Shown: positions 23,311-31,085, counted from the first letter of the stretch. The stretch is 64,000 nucleotides of DNA from Aestuariibaculum marinum (GCF_014596975.1 NZ_JACVXD010000002.1:490280-554279); one strand, 5' to 3'. The notes: generated from the sequence alone by a model not told the origin. Numbers and translations: made by a program.

Positions 23311-23571
23311 ATGAAAATATCAGTAGAGCTAACCCTTACGCCGCTACATGACGATTACGAGCCAGCGATTATAAACTTTATTAAAAAGTTAAGAGCTTCA
23401 AATTTAAACGTTTTAGAAAACCCTTTGAGTACTCAGGTTTACGGAGATTATGATGAGGTTATGCAGGTTTTGACTACAGAGATAAAAGAAGCGTTTGAAC
23501 TTATAGAGCGTGGCTTGTTGTATATGAAAATTGTAAAATCAGATCGCTACGAATATGAGCCACATTTTTGA
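23311..23571 (+). CDS. Thiamine-binding protein, MTH1187/YkoF-like family
   Basis: An 86-residue soluble protein (MKISVELTLTPLHDDYEPAI ... LSTQVYGDYDEVMQVL) typical of the MTH1187/DUF77 fold, which has ferredoxin-like subunits and in YkoF binds thiamine. It is the first gene of a five-gene run: it overlaps the next frame by 17 bases. Together with the TPP-riboswitch-controlled receptor downstream this points to thiamine. Function is inferred from family and context. Confidence 0.8.
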   Translation: MKISVELTLTPLHDDYEPAIINFIKKLRASNLNVLENPLSTQVYGDYDEVMQVLTTEIKEAFELIERGLLYMKIVKSDRYEYEPHF

Positions 23572-24187
23572 TTGGTTGTTTTCGCAATATCAGGGTGTAG
23601 ATACTTACCTTATCGTTCTTGAGCTACTCGGAGTTTTTTTCGGATTTTTAAGTGTTTGGTATTCTAAGCAGGAAAACATTCTGGTTTATCCAACAGGTAT
23701 AGTAAGTACCGCAATTTTTGTGTATATTTTGTGGGTGTTTAGCCTTTTGGGAGACATGCTCATTAATGCCTATTACTTTTTAATGAGCATTTACGGTTGG
23801 TATTACTGGACGAGAAAGGATGATAAAAATCATGAGGTGCCCATAACAAAAATGACTAAAAAGGAGCATTTATGGAGTGTGATCATTTTTATGTTAACAA
23901 TGTTTTTTGTGGTAATTGTTTATATTGTAAATGATAAGTTTGATAATTGGACAGCCTACGTAGATACGGTTACGACAGCCATATTTTTTGTAGGTATGTG
24001 GCTCATGGCTAAGAAGAAATTAGAAAACTGGACGTATTGGATTATAGGAGATGTTATTTCGGTGCCATTGTATTTTTACAAAGGGTTAATTTTTACATCA
24101 TTTCAGTATGTGTTATTTACTATAATCGCTATTTATGGATATAAAGCATGGAAGAAGACTTTAAACAACAACCCAGTAGTTGCATAA
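23555..24187 (+). CDS. PnuC-family vitamin transporter (thiamine or nicotinamide riboside)
   Basis: A 210-residue inner-membrane protein with about seven helices and the PnuC pattern: early WYSKQENILVYPTGIVST, then INAYYFLMSIYGWYYW and the late WIIGDVISVPLYFYKGL. PnuC proteins are facilitators for nicotinamide riboside; the related PnuT carries thiamine and is common in Bacteroidota near thiamine receptors. The preceding thiamine-binding protein favours thiamine; the NadR-like kinase that follows keeps nicotinamide riboside possible. The start overlaps the upstream gene by 17 bases, the end overlaps the next by 40. Confidence 0.85.
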   Translation: MSHIFDWLFSQYQGVDTYLIVLELLGVFFGFLSVWYSKQENILVYPTGIVSTAIFVYILWVFSLLGDMLINAYYFLMSIYGWYYWTRKDDKNHEVPITKMTKKEHLWSVIIFMLTMFFVVIVYIVNDKFDNWTAYVDTVTTAIFFVGMWLMAKKKLENWTYWIIGDVISVPLYFYKGLIFTSFQYVLFTIIAIYGYKAWKKTLNNNPVVA

Positions 24188-24717
24188 AAGTAGTGCTATT
24201 TGGACCTGAATCTACAGGGAAAACAACATTGTCAAGACAACTTGCTAGACATTATAATTCCATTTGGGTACCGGAATATGCACGAGAATATTTGCAGGAT
24301 AAATGGAATAATGAACGTAAAACCTGTGAGCCGGGAGATTTATTGCCTATAGCTAAAGGTCAAATAAAGTTAGAAAATGAATTAGCTAAAAAAGTAGACG
24401 ATATTTTAATTTGTGATACTGATTTACTGGAGACTAAGGTGTATTCCGAAGCGTATTATTTAGGACATTGCGACCCTATTTTAGAAAAATATGCATTAGA
24501 AAACACTTACAATTTATATTTTTTAACTAATATTGATATTCCGTGGGAAGCCGATGATTTGAGGGATAAGCCGAACGATAGGGAGGCTATGTTTGAAGCT
24601 TTCCATAATGCCTTAGTTGAGAATGAACGCCCTTTTGTATTACTTAGAGGAAGCAAAAAAGAACGTTTGGAAACAGCAGTAAGGCATATTGATAAACTAT
24701 TGAAAAAGAAAAGTTAA
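24148..24717 (+). CDS. NadR-like P-loop kinase
   Basis: A 189-residue P-loop NTPase: Walker A GPESTGKTT at residues 19-27, VPEYAREYL, and the ICDTDLLETKVYSE segment of the NadR ribosylnicotinamide-kinase domain. No nucleotidyltransferase domain is attached. By trapping an imported vitamin through phosphorylation, such a kinase would make PnuC-type uptake effectively one-way. The substrate could be nicotinamide riboside or, given the locus, thiamine; sequence alone does not decide. It is coupled to the next gene by TAATG. Confidence 0.8.
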   Translation: MEEDFKQQPSSCIKVVLFGPESTGKTTLSRQLARHYNSIWVPEYAREYLQDKWNNERKTCEPGDLLPIAKGQIKLENELAKKVDDILICDTDLLETKVYSEAYYLGHCDPILEKYALENTYNLYFLTNIDIPWEADDLRDKPNDREAMFEAFHNALVENERPFVLLRGSKKERLETAVRHIDKLLKKKS

Positions 24718-26270
24718 TGATTACAGAAAAAGAGGTGATGTTTACCGATAAGGATATCCGTCAAATAGAAAATCACGGTCTTACTCAAGATAAAGTTATT
24801 GAGCAAATAGCGCGTCTTAAATCAGGTATGGCGTTTTCGAATTTGGTTGAAGCCGCAACCATTAATAAAGGTATTTTTAAATTCGATAAGCACGAAATTC
24901 AGCAATATGTTGATTTGTATAACGATCGATTAAATTCATTAAATGTTTTAAAGTTTGTACCGGCTTCGGGGGCTGCGACCCGAATGTTTAAATTCATTTA
25001 TCAGTTTTTAAAAGATTATCATGAAGATGAAGAGCGTTTAGGGCATTACCTTAAAACCCATAAAAACTTTTGGGTGTTTGTTAATGGCTTGGAAAAACTA
25101 CCTTTCTTTCATGAGGTGGTTAGTCAGATTCCAAATTATGCTACTTTAGAAATAGAGGAAAAATATATTGCTTTTGTGAACGTTATGCTTGGCGAAAACG
25201 GACTTAATTGTAGTTCATGTCCTAAGGGTTTATTGCCATTTCATAAATATAATGAAGAAGTGCTAACAGCGTTTCACGAGCATTTGTTGGAGTCTACTTT
25301 ATATGCCTCTTCAAATAATAAGGCAAATTTACATTTTACCATTTCCGAAGGCCATGCCAAAAAGTTTCAAGAGGAGCTTAGCAGGATTCAAGAACATGTT
25401 GAAGATAAAACAGGGACTAAATTTGAGGTGTCGTTTTCGTACCAAAGTAAATCCACAGATACCATTGCCATAAAATCTAATAATGAGTTGTATAGAACAC
25501 CAGAAGGCCATTTATTATTCAGACCGGCAGGTCACGGAGCGTTACTTGAGAATTTGAACAGCCTTGATGCGGATCTTATTTTTATAAAGAACATTGATAA
25601 TATTGTTGTTTTAGAGCAAAATAAGAAGCAATCTGAGTTTAAAAAGTTGTTAGCAGGTGTTTTATTAGATGCGCAGGAAAAGGCTTTTAATTATTTAAAT
25701 GAATTAGATAAAGATTCTGTTTCAGAACAAAAGTTATTGGAAATTGCCATGTTTTTAACACATCGCATGAATGTGAAATTAGATGCAGAGTTTGACGATT
25801 TCACTTTTAATGAAAAAGTATCTTATTTATATAAAAAGCTAAATCGACCTATTCGAGTGTGTGGAATGGTTAAGAACGAAGGTGAACCTGGAGGAGGACC
25901 TTTTTGGGTAAAAGGTTCAAAAGGTGATGTGTCATTACAAATTATTGAGTTTGCTCAGATTGATGTTGATAATAAAGCTCAAAAGGCTATTGTAAAGCAT
26001 GCAACACATTTTAATCCGACCGATTTAGTTTGTGGAACCAAAGATTACAAAGGCAATAAATTTAATCTGCAGAATTATGTTGATCATAATGCGGCTTTTA
26101 TAACCTTAAAATCTCAAAATGGGACAGAAATAAAAGCTTTAGAGTTACCTGGTTTATGGAATGGTAGTATGGCTGACTGGAATTCTATTTTTGTTGAAAT
26201 TCCACTGTCAACATTCAATCCAGTAAAAACGGTTAACGATTTATTGAAACCGGCGCATCAAGTATTGTAA
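24717..26270 (+). CDS. DUF4301 family protein
   Basis: A 517-residue soluble protein of the DUF4301 family found in Bacteroidota; its function is unknown to me. Visible features are KFVPASGAATRMFK near residue 80, which looks like a nucleotidyltransferase-type G-rich phosphate loop, EGHAKKFQEE, RPAGHGALLENLNSLDADLIFIKNIDN, and GMVKNEGEPGGGPFWV. These resemble sugar-nucleotide pyrophosphorylase folds, a suggestion only. Translational coupling (TAATG at both ends) places it firmly in the operon between the kinase and ArfB. Confidence 0.75.
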   Translation: MITEKEVMFTDKDIRQIENHGLTQDKVIEQIARLKSGMAFSNLVEAATINKGIFKFDKHEIQQYVDLYNDRLNSLNVLKFVPASGAATRMFKFIYQFLKDYHEDEERLGHYLKTHKNFWVFVNGLEKLPFFHEVVSQIPNYATLEIEEKYIAFVNVMLGENGLNCSSCPKGLLPFHKYNEEVLTAFHEHLLESTLYASSNNKANLHFTISEGHAKKFQEELSRIQEHVEDKTGTKFEVSFSYQSKSTDTIAIKSNNELYRTPEGHLLFRPAGHGALLENLNSLDADLIFIKNIDNIVVLEQNKKQSEFKKLLAGVLLDAQEKAFNYLNELDKDSVSEQKLLEIAMFLTHRMNVKLDAEFDDFTFNEKVSYLYKKLNRPIRVCGMVKNEGEPGGGPFWVKGSKGDVSLQIIEFAQIDVDNKAQKAIVKHATHFNPTDLVCGTKDYKGNKFNLQNYVDHNAAFITLKSQNGTEIKALELPGLWNGSMADWNSIFVEIPLSTFNPVKTVNDLLKPAHQVL

Positions 26271-26677
26271 TGTTTGACAACGAAGCCCTATTAGAAGAAT
26301 TACACTTTAAAGCGATAAGAAGCTCCGGAGCGGGCGGGCAGCATGTAAATAAAGTAGCTTCAAAGGTTGAGTTAAGTTTTAATTTGAACGATTCCGTTGT
26401 TCTCGACGATCTTCAAAAAGGAAGGCTTCAAGATAAACTTCAAAATAGATTAACCAATGAAGGTGTTGTCATTCTTCAATGTGGTGAAAGTAGAAGTCAA
26501 CATAAAAATAAAGAACTAATAATAAAGCGTTTTCTAGATCTTATAGAAGACGCTTTAAAAGTTCAAAAAAAGCGTGTGCCTACCAAAATTCCGAAATCTG
26601 TTATCAAAAAACGTTTAAAAAGAAAGAAGAATCAGTCTTTAAAAAAGGAAAATAGAAAAAAGCCTAATTTAGACTAA
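26270..26677 (+). CDS. arfB: Alternative ribosome-rescue factor ArfB-like hydrolase
   Basis: A 135-residue class I release-factor-like peptidyl-tRNA hydrolase. GAGGQHVNK carries the catalytic GGQ (residues 22-24), and the C-terminal tail is strongly basic (IKKRLKRKKNQSLKKENRKK). That tail enters the empty mRNA channel of stalled ribosomes, and there is no stop-codon recognition domain. It frees ribosomes stuck on mRNAs lacking a stop codon. It is the last gene of the operon; its link to the vitamin genes is positional only. Confidence 0.88.
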   Translation: MFDNEALLEELHFKAIRSSGAGGQHVNKVASKVELSFNLNDSVVLDDLQKGRLQDKLQNRLTNEGVVILQCGESRSQHKNKELIIKRFLDLIEDALKVQKKRVPTKIPKSVIKKRLKRKKNQSLKKENRKKPNLD

Positions 26678-26685
26678 AATTATAC

Positions 26686-26715
26686 TTTGCTATTCGCAAT
26701 TGGTTATTACCTTTG
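26686..26715 (+). promoter_or_regulatory. Promoter of the TPP-riboswitch transcript
   Basis: TTTG (26686-26689), 18 bases, then TACCTTTG (26708-26715). Transcription would begin near 26720, exactly at the 5' edge of the aptamer. Confidence 0.75.
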
Positions 26716-26717
26716 CG

Positions 26718-26797
26718 GCGTTCTCATAAAGGGGTGCCTATATCGGCTGAGATCATACCCATTGAACCTAGAACAGATAATGCTGTTTAGGGAGGCG
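26718..26797 (+). ncRNA. TPP riboswitch (THI element)
   Basis: The conserved core is plain: GGGGTGCC (26731-26738), GGCTGAGATCATACCC (26745-26760), TTGAACCTAGAACAGATAATGCTG (26762-26785) and TAGGGAGG. P1 can form between TTCTC (26721-26725) and GGGAG (26790-26794). It binds thiamine pyrophosphate and controls the TonB-dependent receptor that starts at 26901. The region between aptamer and ATG holds the expression platform. Confidence 0.93.
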
Positions 26798-26802
26798 AAT
26801 AG

Positions 26803-26898
26803 ATAATCGCTGTTTGGATAAATTTATTTATCAATACATTTTAATCAAATTAGTTAAGAATAATAACCTCTTTTTATTCGATTATAAAGTCATAATCG
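26803..26898 (+). promoter_or_regulatory. Putative expression platform of the TPP riboswitch
   Basis: ATAATCG occurs twice: at 26803-26809, directly after the aptamer, and at 26892-26898, two bases before the ATG. CGATTAT at 26879-26885 can pair with either. Pairing with the second copy makes a 7-bp hairpin with loop AAAGTC right at the start codon; pairing with the first would free the start. There is no T-run, so control would be at translation. Confidence 0.5.
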
Positions 26899-26900
26899 TA

Positions 26901-29150
26901 ATGAAACATTTATTTATTGTTTTAACTGCTTTGGTGTTAACTTTTCAGGTTAATGCTCAAGAACAACAACAAGATTCAACACAAGTTGAAAAATTAGACG
27001 AAGTGTTGCTCTCTGCAACCCGGGCAAAAGATAAAACGCCGGTTGCCTTCTCAAATATTTCTAAAAAAGATTTAGAGTCTACTAATTTAGGTCAGGATTT
27101 ACCCATTTTATTAGATCAGTTGCCATCGGTGGTAACCACTTCCGATGCCGGTGCCGGAGTTGGCTACACAGGTATTCGTGTGCGTGGTACCGATGCGACT
27201 CGCGTAAATGTAACTATAAACGGTATTCCGTACAACGATGCCGAAAGTCAGGGTACCTTCTGGGTAAATATGCCTGATTTTGTGAGTTCAGTTGAAGATA
27301 TTCAGTTGCAACGTGGTGTAGGGACCAGTACCAATGGTTCAGGTGCGTTTGGAGCAAGTCTGAATTTAAAAACGCTTAACCCATCTACAGAAGGGTATGC
27401 GACCACAACTAATGTGGTTGGGTCTTACGGAACACGTAAACATAATATTAGTTTAGGTTCTGGATTGAAAAACGGATTTTATGCAGAGGGGCGATTGTCT
27501 AAAATTATGAGTGATGGATATATTGATCGTGCGTCTTCAGATTTATCGTCCTATTATGTGGAAGCTGGCTATTTAGATGAAAAAACATCCATTAAAGGTA
27601 TTGTCTTTGGTGGTAAAGAAGAAACGTATCAATCATGGTATGGTACACCGGAAGCTGTTGTAAAAGGTGATGCACAAGGTATTCAGGATTTTATAGATAG
27701 AAATTATTCGTCGGAGGCAGAAGCTGAAAATTTACTGAATTCTGGGAGAACATATAACTATTACACCTACGATAACGAGATTGATCATTACGAGCAAACA
27801 CATTATCAATTGCATATGTCTCATCAGTTTAATAATCATTTTTCAGCTAACCTTTCGGGGAATTATACACGCGGAAAAGGCTATTTCGAGCAATATAAAG
27901 ACGGTGAAGCTGTTGGTGATTATTTTCCTAATAGTGCCAATGCTGATGAAGAAGGTGATGTGATTAGACGCCGTTGGTTAGATAATGATTTTTATGCTAT
28001 TGTGTCCTCGTTCAACTATAAAAAGGATAATCTAAATTTATATTTAGGAGGTGGTTATAATAAGTATGATGGCAATCATTTTGGGGAATTAATCTGGGAC
28101 TCCTTTCCTGTTTCAGTTCCAATTCGTACCGATTATTACACGAGTATTGGCGAAAAGAATGATTACAATGCCTATTTAAAAGCGGAGTATACTCTAGATT
28201 ACACCTGGTTTTTATTTGCCGATGTGCAGTATAGAGGAGTGGATTATAAGTCTAACGGATTGAGTTCAGATTTGGTTCCTATTAATGTTTCAGAAACGTA
28301 TAATTTCTTTAATCCTAAAGTAGGAGTAACTTATTCTATTGATAATTATAATTCGTTTTATGGGTCGTTAGCCATAGCTAACAGAGAGCCGAATCGTGAT
28401 GATTTAACAAAAAATCCTGTATTGCCTCAACCGGAGCGTTTATACGATTACGAGTTTGGTTATAAGCTGAAAACTACAAACTATTACGCAACAGCCAATT
28501 TGTATTATATGGATTATAAAGACCAGTTGGTGTTGACGGGAGATTTAGATAATGTTGGAGATCCTATTCGTGAAAATGTAAAAGAGAGTTATAGAGCAGG
28601 TGTTGAGTTGCAGGCTGGTTATAAGTTTTCAGATAGGTTGCGTTTTGATGCGAATGCGACCTTTAGTCAGAATAAAATAAAAGATTTCGACTATGTAGTT
28701 TACGACACGCAATACGACCCTAATACATGGGAAACTGTCTCTTATGAAGCAGTAACCACATCTTATCAAGATACAGATATTTCATTTTCTCCAAACATTG
28801 TAGCTGGCGGAACTTTACGTTTTACACCTCTTGATAATTTAAATTTAGCTTTCATTTCTAAATATGTAGGAAAGCAATATTTAGATAATACATCAAGCGA
28901 GAGCAAAAGCATGGATGCTTATTTTGTAAATAACTTTAATGCATCGTATAAAATTCAACCAAAATGGATTAAAGAAATAGCTTTTAACCTATTGGTGAAT
29001 AATATTTTTGATAACGAGTATGTGTCAAATGGATATACCTATAGCTACTATTACAGACCACAAGCCTCTACTGATAATGCAATAACAGAAAATTTCTATT
29101 ATCCTCAGGCTAAAATTAATTTTCTATTAGGAATGACTTTAAGGTTCTAA
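26901..29150 (+). CDS. TonB-dependent receptor, thiamine uptake
   Basis: A 749-residue outer-membrane receptor: signal peptide MKHLFIVLTALVLTFQVNAQ, TonB-box-like EVLLSAT, a plug domain (LPILLDQLPSVVTTSDAGAG, IRVRGTDATRVNVTINGIPYND) and a barrel ending in a beta strand with terminal Phe (LLGMTLRF). It lacks the carboxypeptidase-like N-terminal domain of the phytase-linked receptor. Control by a TPP riboswitch identifies the ligand as thiamine or a derivative. The ATG at 26901 is chosen because it begins a perfect signal peptide; longer frames run into the riboswitch. Confidence 0.92.
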   Translation: MKHLFIVLTALVLTFQVNAQEQQQDSTQVEKLDEVLLSATRAKDKTPVAFSNISKKDLESTNLGQDLPILLDQLPSVVTTSDAGAGVGYTGIRVRGTDATRVNVTINGIPYNDAESQGTFWVNMPDFVSSVEDIQLQRGVGTSTNGSGAFGASLNLKTLNPSTEGYATTTNVVGSYGTRKHNISLGSGLKNGFYAEGRLSKIMSDGYIDRASSDLSSYYVEAGYLDEKTSIKGIVFGGKEETYQSWYGTPEAVVKGDAQGIQDFIDRNYSSEAEAENLLNSGRTYNYYTYDNEIDHYEQTHYQLHMSHQFNNHFSANLSGNYTRGKGYFEQYKDGEAVGDYFPNSANADEEGDVIRRRWLDNDFYAIVSSFNYKKDNLNLYLGGGYNKYDGNHFGELIWDSFPVSVPIRTDYYTSIGEKNDYNAYLKAEYTLDYTWFLFADVQYRGVDYKSNGLSSDLVPINVSETYNFFNPKVGVTYSIDNYNSFYGSLAIANREPNRDDLTKNPVLPQPERLYDYEFGYKLKTTNYYATANLYYMDYKDQLVLTGDLDNVGDPIRENVKESYRAGVELQAGYKFSDRLRFDANATFSQNKIKDFDYVVYDTQYDPNTWETVSYEAVTTSYQDTDISFSPNIVAGGTLRFTPLDNLNLAFISKYVGKQYLDNTSSESKSMDAYFVNNFNASYKIQPKWIKEIAFNLLVNNIFDNEYVSNGYTYSYYYRPQASTDNAITENFYYPQAKINFLLGMTLRF

Positions 29151-29172
29151 GAACAGAAATTGCTATGAAAAG

Positions 29173-29200
29173 AAAACGTCCCGCACTCGGGGCGTTTTTT
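29173..29200 (+). terminator. Terminator between receptor and lipoprotein gene (both directions)
   Basis: AAAACGTCCCG/CGGGGCGTTTT with loop CACT and T-run; the convergent lipoprotein gene stops at its right edge. Confidence 0.85.
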
Positions 29201-29627
29201 AATTGTTTGAAATATATAGGATATTCCCATCTTTTCTCACAGAGTAAAACCTTAAACTACATGGAGGAGCGTTTTCACCAAAGGCTTGTCCGGTAACTAA
29301 ACTATATTTATTTTGGTCATTACAACCACAAGTTGCTTCTAATCCAGACGGTTCCAAAATGGAGCATGAACTTTGTTCATGATTTGGATCTCTAGCATCC
29401 CATGCGTAATAGTCAAAACCGGTACTTGCTATAATGATACCTCCATTCCCGTAATTTGGGATATATATCGAGTTACCTGCAAAAGGTAGTTGATCGTATT
29501 CAGGTAAGCTTAAATTGATAGAAAGATTTACATTTATATCTAGCAGAAATTTACAGTTTTCATTTTCATAATTGTTACTGCAAGAAATAAGTAAAAAAAG
29601 GCTAAAAATATATATAAGAAGCTTCAT
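29199..29627 (-). CDS. Lipoprotein with a possible degenerate Rieske-like fold
   Basis: A 142-residue lipoprotein (LISC, Cys16). The region GGIIIASTGFDYYAWDARDPNHEQSSC and then TCGCNDQNKYSLVTGQ is arranged like a Rieske ferredoxin domain. The cysteines (88, 100, 102, 123) are there, but the CxH and CxxH iron-sulfur motifs are not intact. It may keep the fold without the cluster. The role is unknown; it lies next to greA on the opposite strand, an arrangement I believe recurs in flavobacteria. Confidence 0.6.
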   Translation of the reverse strand: MKLLIYIFSLFLLISCSNNYENENCKFLLDINVNLSINLSLPEYDQLPFAGNSIYIPNYGNGGIIIASTGFDYYAWDARDPNHEQSSCSILEPSGLEATCGCNDQNKYSLVTGQAFGENAPPCSLRFYSVRKDGNILYISNN

Positions 29628-29688
29628 AAAATTCGCAAAATATTCTCATGCAATTTACAACAAAAAGCAAATTGAGTTAAATATTTTG

Positions 29689-29696
29689 TATATTTG
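29689..29696 (+). promoter_or_regulatory. Promoter -7 element of greA
   Basis: TATATTTG, with transcription expected to begin near 29703, at the first leader hairpin. Confidence 0.65.
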
Positions 29697-29702
29697 TTAC
29701 TC

Positions 29703-29728
29703 AATCTCGTGAAAACGGGATTTTTTTT
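29703..29728 (+). terminator. Terminator-like hairpin 1 in the greA leader
   Basis: AATCTCGT-GAAA-ACGGGATT with one wobble pair, a stable GAAA tetraloop, and a run of eight T. It begins at the predicted transcription start. Confidence 0.65.
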
Positions 29729-29731
29729 ATG

Positions 29732-29766
29732 CTGAAAATCGATAAACACATTTTCAGTGTTTTTAA
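29732..29766 (+). terminator. Terminator-like hairpin 2 in the greA leader
   Basis: Perfect 8-bp stem CTGAAAAT/ATTTTCAG with a 10-base loop, followed by TGTTTTTAATT; it lies 19 bases before the greA ATG. Confidence 0.55.
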
Positions 29767-29784
29767 TTATAAAATGATGAAGTT

Positions 29785-30258
29785 ATGAGTAAAGTATCGT
29801 ACTATACACCGGAAGGATTAAAGAAATTAAGAGACGAGTTAAAGCAACTTAAAGATATAGAACGCCCCAAAGCATCTCAGGCTATTGCCGATGCGAGAGA
29901 TAAAGGAGATTTGAGTGAGAATGCAGAATACGATGCGGCAAAAGAAGCTCAGGGTTTATTAGAAATGAAGATTTCTAAACTAGAAGAAGTATTATCTAAT
30001 GCTCGTATTATTGATGAGTCGCAGTTAGATACTTCTAAGGTTTTGGTATTGTCCAAGGTGAAGATTAAAAACCAGACCAATGGTATGGAAATGGTTTACA
30101 CCTTAGTAGCAGAAAGCGAAGCCAATTTAGCAGCAGGTAAAATTTCTGTGAATTCACCTATAGGTAAAGGCTTATTAGGGAAATCTGTTGGCGATGTTGC
30201 TGAAATTCAGGTGCCTAATGGTGTAATGAAATTCGATATCATTGAAATTTCGAGATAA
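29785..30258 (+). CDS. greA: Transcription elongation factor GreA
   Basis: A 157-residue GreA. The N-terminal coiled coil has the acidic tip that enters the RNA polymerase channel (ARDKGDLSENAEYDAAKEAQ) and the C-terminal FKBP-like domain has SPIGKGLLGKSVGDVAEI. It rescues backtracked polymerase by stimulating RNA cleavage. The leader contains two successive terminator-like hairpins, suggesting attenuation. A terminator separates it from the HIT gene. Confidence 0.96.
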   Translation: MSKVSYYTPEGLKKLRDELKQLKDIERPKASQAIADARDKGDLSENAEYDAAKEAQGLLEMKISKLEEVLSNARIIDESQLDTSKVLVLSKVKIKNQTNGMEMVYTLVAESEANLAAGKISVNSPIGKGLLGKSVGDVAEIQVPNGVMKFDIIEISR

Positions 30259-30285
30259 CTAAAAGATAAAATCAACGTTTAAAAA

Positions 30286-30320
30286 AAGATTCCTAGCTAA
30301 ATTTAGTTAGGAATCTTTTA
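30286..30320 (+). terminator. Intrinsic terminator after greA
   Basis: Stem of about 15 bp, AAAGATTCCTAGCTAA/TTAGTTAGGAATCTTT with one wobble pair, then T-rich sequence. Confidence 0.85.
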
Positions 30321-30347
30321 TATTTACAACCTCTCATTCTTAATATT

Positions 30348-30737
30348 ATGGCTTCAATATTTACAAAAATAGTTAACGGAGAAATTCCTTGTTATAAAAT
30401 TGCAGAAACCGATGAGTTTTTAGCATTTTTAGATGTAAACCCTAATAGCTCTGGGCATACGCTTTGTATTCCTAAAAAAGAGGTTGATAAAATTTTCGAT
30501 TTAGACGAAACGACTTACATCGGGTTAATGCAGTTCTCAAGAAAAGTAGCAATAGCCATCGAAAAGGCAATTCCGTGTAAACGCGTTGGAGTTTCTGTAA
30601 TCGGGTTAGAAGTGCCTCACGTTCATGTACACTTAATACCATTAACAAGCATGGAAGATGCCCGTTTTATTAAAAAGGTATCCCATACAAAAGAAGACTT
30701 TGAAGCTGTAGCCGAAAAAATTAAAGCCGCATTATAG
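30348..30737 (+). CDS. HIT family nucleotide hydrolase/transferase
   Basis: A 129-residue HIT protein with the histidine triad PHVHVHLIPL near residue 90 and the N-terminal IFTKIVNGEIPCYKI typical of the HINT branch. HINT proteins hydrolyse purine nucleoside phosphoramidates and act as dimers in the cytosol; the natural substrate is unclear. The last six bases overlap the convergent zinc-ribbon gene. Confidence 0.92.
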   Translation: MASIFTKIVNGEIPCYKIAETDEFLAFLDVNPNSSGHTLCIPKKEVDKIFDLDETTYIGLMQFSRKVAIAIEKAIPCKRVGVSVIGLEVPHVHVHLIPLTSMEDARFIKKVSHTKEDFEAVAEKIKAAL

Positions 30738-31082
30738 GGTGTAGTATAGAATGGCAGCTATTACAGATAGTGCTATAAATATACCTGTAATAATGACTAG
30801 CCAAGTTGCTTTTTTCAAGTGGGTTGAAGCCTGCTTAGGAGTAAATCCTCTTTTGTGGTATTCAAACACACGCTCAATATCTTGAGTCCATTTTACAGGA
30901 TAAATTGGCATGTTGCATGTACTGCAATCCATTTCGTATTTAATATCTGATGTAATAGATTTATAGAAATTAGTTTCTATAAATTTTTGTTTAAATGTGA
31001 GTTTTAAACCTTCGGTACTATAACATTCCGGGCAATTATTGTTAAGGTTAACAGCTTTAATTTTGATGTATTGTTCTGCCAT
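30732..31082 (-). CDS. Zinc-ribbon, single-helix membrane protein
   Basis: A 116-residue protein with a probable zinc ribbon made of CPEC (residues 17-20) and CSTC (53-56), and a C-terminal membrane helix (about residues 92-114, TWLVIITGIFIALSVIAAILY). I do not recognise a named family. It begins three bases after the histidine kinase gene on the same strand, so the two are one operon and may work together at the membrane. Confidence 0.65.
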   Translation of the reverse strand: MAEQYIKIKAVNLNNNCPECYSTEGLKLTFKQKFIETNFYKSITSDIKYEMDCSTCNMPIYPVKWTQDIERVFEYHKRGFTPKQASTHLKKATWLVIITGIFIALSVIAAILYYTL

Positions 31083-31085
31083 AGC

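Noticed and set aside
26690-26802. Perfect 8-bp inverted repeat CTATTCGC/GCGAATAG around the TPP aptamer, read as an extended P1 stem
   Set aside because: The left arm lies between the -33 and -7 promoter elements, upstream of the predicted transcription start, so it would not be in the RNA. P1 from TTCTC/GGGAG fits better.
26814-26900. Longer N-terminus for the thiamine receptor (TTG at 26814)
   Set aside because: The extension is not a signal peptide and overlaps the riboswitch expression platform; the ATG at 26901 starts a complete signal peptide.
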